DNA from: Candidatus Stercoripulliclostridium merdigallinarum
GTDB lineage: Bacteria > Bacillota > Clostridia > Christensenellales > DTU072
NCBI GenBank assembly: GCA_018714575.1
Contig: DVNF01000083.1
Span: 1-24,061 of the forward strand
Length of the DNA stretch: 24,061 bases
Direction of reading: 5' to 3'
Positions within the stretch are counted from its first letter, which is position 1, and each line of letters begins with the position of its first letter. The notes beneath the pieces were generated by a model. That model was not told the origin of the DNA. It worked only from the letters and a program-made list of their open reading frames with translations, and ran no database searches. This document shows positions 15,897 through 22,297 of this stretch, one piece after another. The translations under genes and the position numbers were made by a program.

Positions 15897-16919
15897 CTAT
15901 ATAGTGAGTATATCCGCAAAAGCGGAATTGAATGCCGTTTCGTCGGAATCGACGCCGCTGCGATAATCGAATTCGGCGCGCTCCAACAGATCCAGCACCT
16001 TTTTCAGCGTTTGTTTTCCGTACTTTTTAGCCGCGGCGCGGTTTTTGGTCACGGCGTATTCCTTTACTCCCATCGTTTCGGCAAGCTCCTTGTCCCCCAA
16101 CGGCGATACCGCCGCATAGAACAGCCGCCTGTATTGCGAAATCAACAACCTGAACAGCTGCGGATATGCGACTCCCGACGAAATAAACCTGTCCAATAAC
16201 GCTTTTGCGCGAGCTTTGTCCTTGTCCGCCAAAGCGTTGGTCAGTTCGAATACGGATCTTTCCATTGTGTCCGCGACCAATTCCGTCACGTCATCGTATG
16301 CTATCGCCTTGCCGTCGCAAAAACTCTTCAGCTTTTCTAATTCGTTGGCTATCCTTTCGGCATTGCCGTCCGTTCTTTCCGCCAAAGCGTTACTAGCCCT
16401 AAAATCGATTTTATAAGGGGAGGCAAGTTTTTCGATCAGCTTTCTTAGAACTGCGGCGTCCGGTTTCGAACAGTCCACGGCAGTCATTTGCTTTTTAAAC
16501 GTACTCGGGATCTTTCCGTCTAAGATCAATACTTTTACCGCGTCTGCCGCGCCTGCCGCCGACATAATTGCGTTCCAATTTTCGGTATCCGCCTTTGAAA
16601 CGGTTTCTTCTTTGCCCTCTTTTTTAGACGGTTTCGCGTCCTTTTTCTTGCCGTCCGAAGATATACTGCCGCAAATCACGACAATGGGTTGATCGAAAAA
16701 CGGAGATATGGCGCTGACGGCTTCCGACAAATCCCCCGACGTCCAGCCCGAGGGCAACCTCTTTAAATTAAAATCACGGTATTCTTCGGGCACAGCGCGG
16801 ATAAATTTATCGACGACGACTCGGCGCCAATATACGTCGTCGCCTTCCAAATAACAAAACGAATTATTTTCAAGGGAAAACTCCGATGCGTGTACGCCGG
16901 AGCCGGTTTTTGCCGCCAT
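15897..16919 (-). CDS. holA: DNA polymerase III delta subunit
   Basis: A 340-residue clamp-loader subunit that opens the beta sliding clamp during replication. Recognised by the YLEGDD start of the first strand (about residues 23-28), the AAA+-like layout without a Walker A motif, the NLKRLP segment, the ERTDGNAERIANELEKL region and the C-terminal helical domain. The comEC-holA order is common in Firmicutes. A Lys/Glu-rich insertion at about residues 86-108 is longer than usual and probably a disordered loop. The ATG lies only six bases after a perfect TATAAT, so the mRNA is predicted to be leaderless; no Shine-Dalgarno is present. There is no suitable ATG close downstream. It begins the run that leads to cdaA and aspartate kinase. 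Confidence 0.88.
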   Translation of the reverse strand: MAAKTGSGVHASEFSLENNSFCYLEGDDVYWRRVVVDKFIRAVPEEYRDFNLKRLPSGWTSGDLSEAVSAISPFFDQPIVVICGSISSDGKKKDAKPSKKEGKEETVSKADTENWNAIMSAAGAADAVKVLILDGKIPSTFKKQMTAVDCSKPDAAVLRKLIEKLASPYKIDFRASNALAERTDGNAERIANELEKLKSFCDGKAIAYDDVTELVADTMERSVFELTNALADKDKARAKALLDRFISSGVAYPQLFRLLISQYRRLFYAAVSPLGDKELAETMGVKEYAVTKNRAAAKKYGKQTLKKVLDLLERAEFDYRSGVDSDETAFNSAFADILTI

Positions 16920-16925
16920 GTGGTA

Positions 16926-16954
16926 ATTATACTATAAAGGTTAAGCTTTGACAA
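16926..16954 (-). promoter_or_regulatory. Promoter of holA and the downstream operon
   Basis: On the minus strand, TTGTCA (16954-16949), a 17-base spacer and TATAAT (16931-16926). Transcription is predicted to start at or within one or two bases of the holA ATG at 16919. Confidence 0.8.
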
Positions 16955-16984
16955 GTACTTTAAATTTTATTTAATAAATGCGGC

Positions 16985-18514
16985 TCAGCCGGTGAACAGC
17001 ATGATAACGAAAAATGCCGTCGAGATTCCCGCAACGGTAAATTTGACTTTTTTGTTCAACAAATTAATGTCCGATCCGAACACCAGACCGAAACAGAACA
17101 GCGCCGCCGCAGCCATAGGAACGGCAGCATGGACGGTACCGCCGGGCAGCCCGGCAAACAACGCGGAAAAATCTATAAATATCCTTGTCAGGTACCCTAT
17201 AGGGGTAAACAGGATCCCTGATTCCGGTATTATTAACGATAACAACGAAACGGGAACCGACAGCATGTATATTATAGACGCTATCGGCACGGCGATAAAG
17301 TTGGCAGGGATAAAATAGACGGCAAAGCTGCCGAAAACCGATAATAATATCCCCGTCAGCAATACGTTCGCGGATATAGACAGCGCCACCGCCTGTCCCG
17401 CTTTCCTGACCCATACGAAAGACTTTTTATTGCTCTTCCACGGCACTATCGCTCTGTATATCGGGCGGTAGAACAGAATGATACCCAGGACTGCGGCGTA
17501 GCTCATTTGAAAGCTTAAATCGAACAGCGACCACGGCATTACCGCCAAAATCACGATTGCCGAAGCACTAAGCGCGTTCAATGCGTCGTATCTTCCCTTA
17601 GTCGAAAGCGAGATCAGAAAAACCAACGTGGTAACGGAAGCGCGAATCACACCCGGTTCGAATCCCGTCAACAAGCAGTAAAACGGCAGTATTATCGCCA
17701 GCGGTATCAACGCCTTTTTCGGCGGCCGCCTTATCAGGCGCATAAAACCGTATACCATTGCCGCCATGAACGAAACATGCAAACCCGAAACCGATAAAAC
17801 GTGGGATATTCCCGCCGCGGACAGCGTTTGCGAAACTTCGCGCGATATGCCGCCGCGTTCACCTAACATCAATCCCATAATCATACCGGCAGATTCGGTA
17901 TCGGTGTTAGCCGTCAAAGTGTTATACAATGCTTCTTTGATCCTTTCGACGACCGTCGGAGTATCTTGCGCGACTAACGACAAATAATCGGTTTCCGCGA
18001 TATATCTGATACCGTCGCCCATTAACGAAGCTCCGTAAGAATCGAAAGGGTTTATATCGGCAAGAAACAACCTGCCTTGAAACCCGATAACGTCCGCTAC
18101 CGACAGCTTTTGCACCGTAGTCAGCTCCGCATACCCCTTTAATTCCTCGCCGTTAAAAGTAACTTCGGTCAGCAAATATCTGCCGCCGTTGTCGTACACC
18201 GTCATCAGCTCGGTGACTCTGCCCGTCACATAGCCGTATTCCGCAATCGGCATTGTAACGGTATAGGCATAGTACAGATAAAATACGATTATCCCTGCCG
18301 CCGTCCAACCGCATAGCAAACGCATCAGCTTATTCTTTTTGTATATCCCGATAATAAACAGCGCGATAAAAATTACGGCGGCAACTATTTCCGACCACCA
18401 AATATTTCTAAGCAGCGCCGAAACGGCGATACCGCACGCCAAACTGATCGCGGCAAAGAACGGCGGACGATAATTTAAAAATTCGGTTTTCTTCCCTGCC
18501 TCCGAAACTTCCAA
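16985..18514 (-). CDS. comEC: ComEC/Rec2-family channel protein without C-terminal metallo-beta-lactamase domain
   Basis: A 509-residue membrane protein. Early hydrophobic segments and a soluble OB-like part (about residues 93-180) correspond to the N-terminal domain, followed by the competence domain with the signature HVLSVSGLHVSFM at 238-250 and about eight further membrane segments. Classic ComEC is about 750 residues, and its C-terminal metallo-beta-lactamase-like domain is absent here. The frame stops right before the holA promoter, with no room for the domain. In competent bacteria ComEC conducts single-stranded DNA across the membrane. No comEA or pilus genes are visible. The best start is a TTG at 18514 with GAGG upstream, since TAG lies in frame seven codons earlier. 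Confidence 0.85.
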   Translation of the reverse strand: MEVSEAGKKTEFLNYRPPFFAAISLACGIAVSALLRNIWWSEIVAAVIFIALFIIGIYKKNKLMRLLCGWTAAGIIVFYLYYAYTVTMPIAEYGYVTGRVTELMTVYDNGGRYLLTEVTFNGEELKGYAELTTVQKLSVADVIGFQGRLFLADINPFDSYGASLMGDGIRYIAETDYLSLVAQDTPTVVERIKEALYNTLTANTDTESAGMIMGLMLGERGGISREVSQTLSAAGISHVLSVSGLHVSFMAAMVYGFMRLIRRPPKKALIPLAIILPFYCLLTGFEPGVIRASVTTLVFLISLSTKGRYDALNALSASAIVILAVMPWSLFDLSFQMSYAAVLGIILFYRPIYRAIVPWKSNKKSFVWVRKAGQAVALSISANVLLTGILLSVFGSFAVYFIPANFIAVPIASIIYMLSVPVSLLSLIIPESGILFTPIGYLTRIFIDFSALFAGLPGGTVHAAVPMAAAALFCFGLVFGSDINLLNKKVKFTVAGISTAFFVIMLFTG

Positions 18515-18554
18515 CGGTTCTTCCTCTGTCCCCTAGTCTTATGTAATATCATTT

Positions 18555-19280
18555 TCAGGTTTCTGAAATAGCTTTTTCGGATACCTGTTTTAGCTTTTTT
18601 ATGTTTTTAAATATTCGGAACGCGTCGGACGACAACGCCGCAGCCAACGCCTTTTCGTCGGTTATCTTATCGCGAAAGCATATCCCGGACTTTACGTCGC
18701 CCGCCTGATGAAAATCGCTGCCGGCGCTAGGTTTCAGCCGATGCTTTTCGGCATAGATAGCGGCAATCGCATTAGCGTTTATATGCCTGGGGTTTCCGTT
18801 ATACACTTCTACTCCGTCCAAAAATTCGGGCGGCACGCGCTTCGACCGTTCCCTGAACGGGTGCGCCTGATACAACAGCCAGCCGCGATCGTTTGCCAAT
18901 CGTCTAAGACCGTCGTAACTGTTTCGGTACAGGCTTTCGCCGTACTCCCTAAACTCTTCCGCGGTTATTCCGTATACCAGAATTTCGGCTCCGCGCCTGT
19001 TCAGCGGCGAATAAAAATCCTCGCGAAGCGCCAATTCCACGCCGAACAGCGTGTGTATACCGGTAGCTTTCATCGCGTAGTAGCCTTTTAAGTATTCGTT
19101 TATCTTATCAGACGAATCGGCAAAATAATTTTCCGCAATGTTCCTGTTCCAATGATTGGTGACCACTACTCCGTCATATCCCGCGTCGGCGTATATCTTC
19201 GCCGCCCTGTCAGCCGACACTTTTGCACAACGGCTGTTTCCTAGGGTATGCAGGTGCATTTCCAATTTGAATCCGTTCAT
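18555..19280 (-). CDS. PHP-domain metal-dependent phosphoesterase
   Basis: A 241-residue cytoplasmic hydrolase of the PHP family (trimetal phosphoesterases related to histidinol phosphatase, the polymerase PHP domain and nucleoside 3',5'-bisphosphatases). Metal ligands are visible in order: H9 and H11 (EMHLHT), H43 (TNHW), E82 (GVELALR), H140 (QAHPF), D189 and H191 (AGSDFHQ). All are intact, so it is probably active; the substrate is not known. It lies 13 bases after the 2H-HAD fusion gene and 40 bases before comEC in one leftward unit, which would suit a nucleotide or nucleic-acid phosphate substrate. The ribosome site is weak (AGGAT, 11 bases). Its last codons overlap a diverged copy of the 28-base stem-loop. 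Confidence 0.85.
   Translation of the reverse strand: MNGFKLEMHLHTLGNSRCAKVSADRAAKIYADAGYDGVVVTNHWNRNIAENYFADSSDKINEYLKGYYAMKATGIHTLFGVELALREDFYSPLNRRGAEILVYGITAEEFREYGESLYRNSYDGLRRLANDRGWLLYQAHPFRERSKRVPPEFLDGVEVYNGNPRHINANAIAAIYAEKHRLKPSAGSDFHQAGDVKSGICFRDKITDEKALAAALSSDAFRIFKNIKKLKQVSEKAISET
18558..18585. repeat. Diverged third copy of the 28-base stem-loop
   Basis: This 28-base stretch aligns end to end with the copy at 7269-7296, shares about 60% of its bases and has the same TTTTCAGG flank. The arms still pair with mismatches. It covers the 3' end of the PHP gene and its stop region. Confidence 0.4.
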
Positions 19281-19293
19281 AATTTAATTTATC

Positions 19294-20394
19294 CTAAAAT
19301 AACGTCAACAGCTCCGTCAATCTGTCGGACACGTAATCGGCGCCGGCGCTTTTCAGTTCCTCTCTGCCGCCGAAACCGTAAGAAGCTCCGAACGCGGACA
19401 ATCCTAACGCCTTTGCCGATTCGACGTCGAACACTCTGTCCCCTGCCATTATAATATCGGCGCCCGGCTGTAATCCCAGCGCGTTCAGCGCCGTCATTAT
19501 CACGGTCTGCTTTTCGGCGTGCTTTATGTCGGGCGGACTGCCGGCGACATAATCGAAATATTTTATCAACCCGAAATGCTCCAAAACCTCCGTAGCCGTA
19601 TTTTGCGGCTTTACCGTTGCCACAGCCATCTTTATTCCTTTGGCTTTCAGCGTTTCCAAGGTTTCTGTTACGCCCGGATATATCTCGGCAATGTATTTGC
19701 CGCCCTGTTCGTTATAATTTTCGCGATACAGCCGCAGTCCCTTTTCCGCATCGGCGTCGGAAAGCCCCAAATAAGTCTTAAACGACCACACCAACGGCGG
19801 CCCCAAAAATTTGGTCAGCACTTTTTCGTCGTAATCGGTAACGTTCATGGCTTTCAACGCGTATTTTACCGACCCTATAATGCCGGGTCCGGAATTGGAC
19901 AGAGTACCATCCAAATCAAACAAAACGCATTTGAACGGCAATTTCGGGCGCAAAAAGACAGTGCGCAACGGAATATATTTACCCGTATCCGTGCGCGACT
20001 GCATCAACGAAACAGCCGTGAACCTTGCAAAACCTATGTCCCTAAGGCTGTCCGAAAGTTTTCTTTCGTCGCATTGTTTTCTTGTGACCGTGATATGCGG
20101 TAAAAAACGTGAACTTCCAACCAGCTTTGCCAACTCATCGGCGCCGGCGGATTCGTATATTATAGCGGTCGCTCCCGACAGATTTCTTACTTCGATGGGA
20201 GCGGAAATTATCTCGTTAAAGTCTCGACAACCGTCCAAAACGCCTGCAAACGCTTCGGGATCGGCTTCGCCTATAAAACGTAAAGTCGCATGTAATTTTT
20301 CCGGAGGGACGGCTGCCGACGTTGCGGCTTTTGCCGCGCCGTATATCTTCTCGGCAGTCTTTCCGTCCGGTTCCAAGGCTATGAATAATCTCAT
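19294..20394 (-). CDS. Fusion of 2H phosphoesterase (ThpR/LigT-like) and HAD phosphatase
   Basis: One uninterrupted frame of 366 residues with two enzyme domains. Residues 1-150 are a compact 2H phosphoesterase with both H-x-T signatures: H35/T37 (LHATLRF) and H100/T102 (PHITVTR). ThpR/LigT relatives open 2',3'-cyclic phosphates of RNA. Residues 153-366 are a HAD phosphatase of the phosphoglycolate phosphatase type: nucleophile D160 and acid D162 (FDLDGTL), motif II VATVKP near 258-263, a cap of about 80 residues, and motif IV AGDRVFD. Both halves keep their catalytic residues. The ATG lies six bases after a -10 element and has no Shine-Dalgarno, so the mRNA is probably leaderless. A PHP phosphoesterase gene follows after 13 bases. 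The substrate of the HAD half is unknown. Confidence 0.85.
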   Translation of the reverse strand: MRLFIALEPDGKTAEKIYGAAKAATSAAVPPEKLHATLRFIGEADPEAFAGVLDGCRDFNEIISAPIEVRNLSGATAIIYESAGADELAKLVGSSRFLPHITVTRKQCDERKLSDSLRDIGFARFTAVSLMQSRTDTGKYIPLRTVFLRPKLPFKCVLFDLDGTLSNSGPGIIGSVKYALKAMNVTDYDEKVLTKFLGPPLVWSFKTYLGLSDADAEKGLRLYRENYNEQGGKYIAEIYPGVTETLETLKAKGIKMAVATVKPQNTATEVLEHFGLIKYFDYVAGSPPDIKHAEKQTVIMTALNALGLQPGADIIMAGDRVFDVESAKALGLSAFGASYGFGGREELKSAGADYVSDRLTELLTLF

Positions 20395-20400
20395 GTCACA

Positions 20401-20429
20401 ATTTTATCATATGACAAAAGATTAAGCAA
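20401..20429 (-). promoter_or_regulatory. Promoter of the 2H-HAD / PHP / comEC unit
   Basis: On the minus strand, TTGCTT (20429-20424), a 17-base spacer and TAAAAT (20406-20401), with an extended -10 TGA. Six bases then separate the -10 from the ATG at 20394, which predicts a leaderless transcript. Confidence 0.65.
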
Positions 20430-20449
20430 TGTTTTTAGCGTTCGGCTCC

Positions 20450-21883
20450 TTAGTCTATTCTGAAAGCCCTGGACAGCCCTTCGAACAGCGTTCTGGGGCT
20501 CTTGACAGCTTCCAAAATATCGGCTTTCGGCGGCAATACGATGTCTTTTTTGCGCTCCTTATGCATCCACTTCTTTCTGAAAAACCTTACCGCAAAGAAT
20601 ATGCCGCGCAAAATTTCGTCCACAGCCATGGCTATCCAAATACCTACCAAGCCGTATCCCAAATGTACGCCGAACAAATAGCCGAATCCGACCTCGACCG
20701 CCCATTCCATCATGATCGTTATCGTGACAGGCAAGTTGATGTCGCCTACCGTCGCAAGGCACCTGGTCATGACCAGGTTGACCGCACGTCCTATCTCCAA
20801 CGCGACGTCTATCAACAGTATAGTCTTCGATAGCTCCAGCACCACCGGATCGGTGGACAGCATACCCACCACGAAATCGGAAGTCAGCCACAGTATTGCG
20901 GCAACGGCTACCGATACGCCTATACAAATCAAAGTGGTCGTTCCGACGCGCCCGGACACCATCGAATATTCCTTTGCGCCTACCAGATATCCGATATTGA
21001 TCTGAGTCGATTGCGCGATCGCCGTCGAATACAGATAGGAAATGTTCGCCAACATGCTGCAATAAACTTTGGTGTTTATTACCGAGGTTCCGAACAGGTT
21101 TATAAAACTCAAAATGACTATCTGCGAAAGGTTATACGAAGCCGTTTCGGTTCCCGTGGGCAAAGCCACTTTGATGATGTCTTTAAAGGTTGCCATATCC
21201 ATTTTCTTAAAGTCGGCAATCTTTACCCTGACGGGCGAACGGAACCTGAGGACGATCAGCGTGATCGCCAAGCCCAAAAACTTTGAAAAATCGGTAGAGA
21301 TAGCGGCGCCCATAATTCCCATTTCGGGGAAGATCGAGATACCGTTTATCAATAACCAGTTACCCAAAATATTGGTCAGATTCATTACGACCGCAATGAT
21401 CAATATATCTTTCAGCCTGGAAAAGCTCCTTAAAACTGCGGTACCCGACAGCATCAGCGCCTGCAAAATCAACCCTGCGCCTACTACGGTGATATAGCCC
21501 GCGGCTTCGGGGATTATCTCCTGCGGAGCGTTCAACGCCGTCAACAAAGGCTTAGCCGCCGCCACCAAGATCACTGTGAATATCAGCCCGAAAGCTCCGC
21601 CCAAAACGAACGTCCAGATTATGGCTGTCTTTTGCTTCTGCTCGTCCCCCGCGCCTATGTAGTGAGTAAGCGCGATCATGCCGCCCGAAGCCGCCATCGT
21701 TAAAATTACTATAACCAAATTTATAATCGTATTGGCGTTTCCTATCGCCGCTACGGAGGTTTCCGAATACCCCGACAGCATTATCTGGTCAATGTTGCCG
21801 ACCAACAGCTGTAAAAACAATTCGAAGAATATCGGCAGCGACATCAAAAAGATACGTTTACCGTTTACAGTATATTTCTTCAT
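20450..21883 (-). CDS. MATE-family efflux transporter
   Basis: A 477-residue protein with about 12 hydrophobic segments in the two-bundle MATE layout. It begins MKKYTVNGKRIFLMSLPIFF, with a FELFLQLLVGNIDQIMLSG stretch in helix 1 that is typical of Firmicute MATE proteins (NorM/DinF relatives). These export drugs or metabolites in exchange for Na+ or H+. The substrate is unknown. The start at 21883 has GGAG six bases upstream. An in-frame ATG at 21895 would add four residues and has its own GGAG within a small hairpin, so the exact start is open. Its consensus promoter lies at 21943-21971. No terminator is visible before the next promoter at 20429. Confidence 0.9.
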   Translation of the reverse strand: MKKYTVNGKRIFLMSLPIFFELFLQLLVGNIDQIMLSGYSETSVAAIGNANTIINLVIVILTMAASGGMIALTHYIGAGDEQKQKTAIIWTFVLGGAFGLIFTVILVAAAKPLLTALNAPQEIIPEAAGYITVVGAGLILQALMLSGTAVLRSFSRLKDILIIAVVMNLTNILGNWLLINGISIFPEMGIMGAAISTDFSKFLGLAITLIVLRFRSPVRVKIADFKKMDMATFKDIIKVALPTGTETASYNLSQIVILSFINLFGTSVINTKVYCSMLANISYLYSTAIAQSTQINIGYLVGAKEYSMVSGRVGTTTLICIGVSVAVAAILWLTSDFVVGMLSTDPVVLELSKTILLIDVALEIGRAVNLVMTRCLATVGDINLPVTITIMMEWAVEVGFGYLFGVHLGYGLVGIWIAMAVDEILRGIFFAVRFFRKKWMHKERKKDIVLPPKADILEAVKSPRTLFEGLSRAFRID

Positions 21884-21896
21884 AATTAACTCCATG

Positions 21897-21914
21897 GATC
21901 TCCGCCCCGAGATC
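21897..21914 (-). promoter_or_regulatory. Hairpin in the MATE leader around a possible ribosome site
   Basis: The arms GATCTC and GAGATC with a 6-base GGGGCG loop (minus strand) enclose the GGAG that would serve the upstream ATG at 21895. It could choose between the two starts; this is inference. Confidence 0.3.
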
Positions 21915-21942
21915 TATAATCTTTCTCCTTTTTTCTGCACTC

Positions 21943-21971
21943 TTTATACTCCGACAAGGTTAAATTTTCAA
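21943..21971 (-). promoter_or_regulatory. Promoter of the MATE gene
   Basis: On the minus strand, TTGAAA (21971-21966), a 17-base spacer and TATAAA (21948-21943). The leader before the coding start is about 50 bases. Confidence 0.75.
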
Positions 21972-22055
21972 CTGCCGAAAAGCACATTTTGAAGTAAAAT
22001 TTTAGTAAAAATCCTACTCGAAACCGATGTCGGTCAATATGGGTTTTTTATGTCT

Positions 22056-22076
22056 AACATATTCTATGAATATGTT
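22056..22076. repeat. Palindrome with 9-base arms
   Basis: AACATATTC, TAT, GAATATGTT: perfect arms around three bases, about 85 bases upstream of the MATE -35. The symmetry suits a dimeric repressor site; a weak plus-strand hairpin with a T-run is the alternative. Confidence 0.5.
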
Positions 22077-22085
22077 TTTCCGCAT

Positions 22086-22118
22086 AAAAAAGCTCCTTCC
22101 GAATCTTTCGGAAGGAGC
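22086..22118 (-). terminator. Leftward rho-independent terminator without a complete gene before it
   Basis: A perfect 12-base-pair stem (GCTCCTTCCGAA with TTCGGAAGGAGC) and a 3-base loop; on the minus strand it runs into six T residues. The only candidate transcript is the short frame ending at 22159. Confidence 0.85.
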
Positions 22119-22158
22119 GACGGTTTAATAATTTTTCTGCGCCTGAAGCGAGGGAAGG

Positions 22159-22224
22159 CTATTTCAAACCGACCGCTGCTTTATAGTCTGCCGCACCGGC
22201 TCCGACAATATCGGCGTTTAAAAT
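22159..22224 (-). pseudogene. Possible 3' remnant of a lost gene
   Basis: A minus-strand frame of 21 codons (with ADIVGAGAADYKAAVGLK at its end) ends in TAG at 22159 and is followed 40 bases later by a strong terminator. Upstream it is closed by TAA at 22227, and no start codon is present. The composition looks coding, as if the 3' end of a gene and its terminator survived a deletion. It is short, so chance is possible. Confidence 0.3.
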
Positions 22225-22248
22225 TTAAAGAATAAAAATAAAAATTAA

Positions 22249-22276
22249 GGCTCCCGAAACAATTTTTTCGGGAGCC
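22249..22276 (-). terminator. Terminator of the symporter gene; copy 2 of the 28-base stem-loop
   Basis: GGCTCCCGAAA pairs perfectly with TTTCGGGAGCC. On the minus strand it is followed by TTAATTTTTATTTTT, so it ends the leftward symporter transcript. It matches the plus-strand sequence of 7269-7296 at 26 of 28 positions. Confidence 0.88.
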
Positions 22277-22297
22277 CGTATCCGATTTAAGCCTGCT

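Larger units (their letters stand above)
21972..22248. other. Intergenic stretch between the MATE promoter and the symporter terminator
   Basis: No complete gene is supported here. It holds a 9-base-arm palindrome, a terminator hairpin pointing leftward and a short frame that may be the 3' end of a lost gene, each listed separately. A 61-codon rightward frame at 22050 has no ribosome site and crosses the hairpin. Confidence 0.6.

Noticed and set aside
15884..15919. A longer start for the membrane protein encoded before cdaA
   Set aside because: It would overlap the holA stop and lacks a ribosome site, while GAGGT precedes the ATG at 15883.
19519..20425. Two plus-strand frames opposite the 2H-HAD fusion gene
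   Set aside because: The minus-strand frame has both sets of catalytic motifs; the plus frames have none.
22050..22235. A 61-codon plus-strand frame in the intergenic stretch
   Set aside because: No ribosome site, and it runs through the terminator hairpin at 22092-22118.
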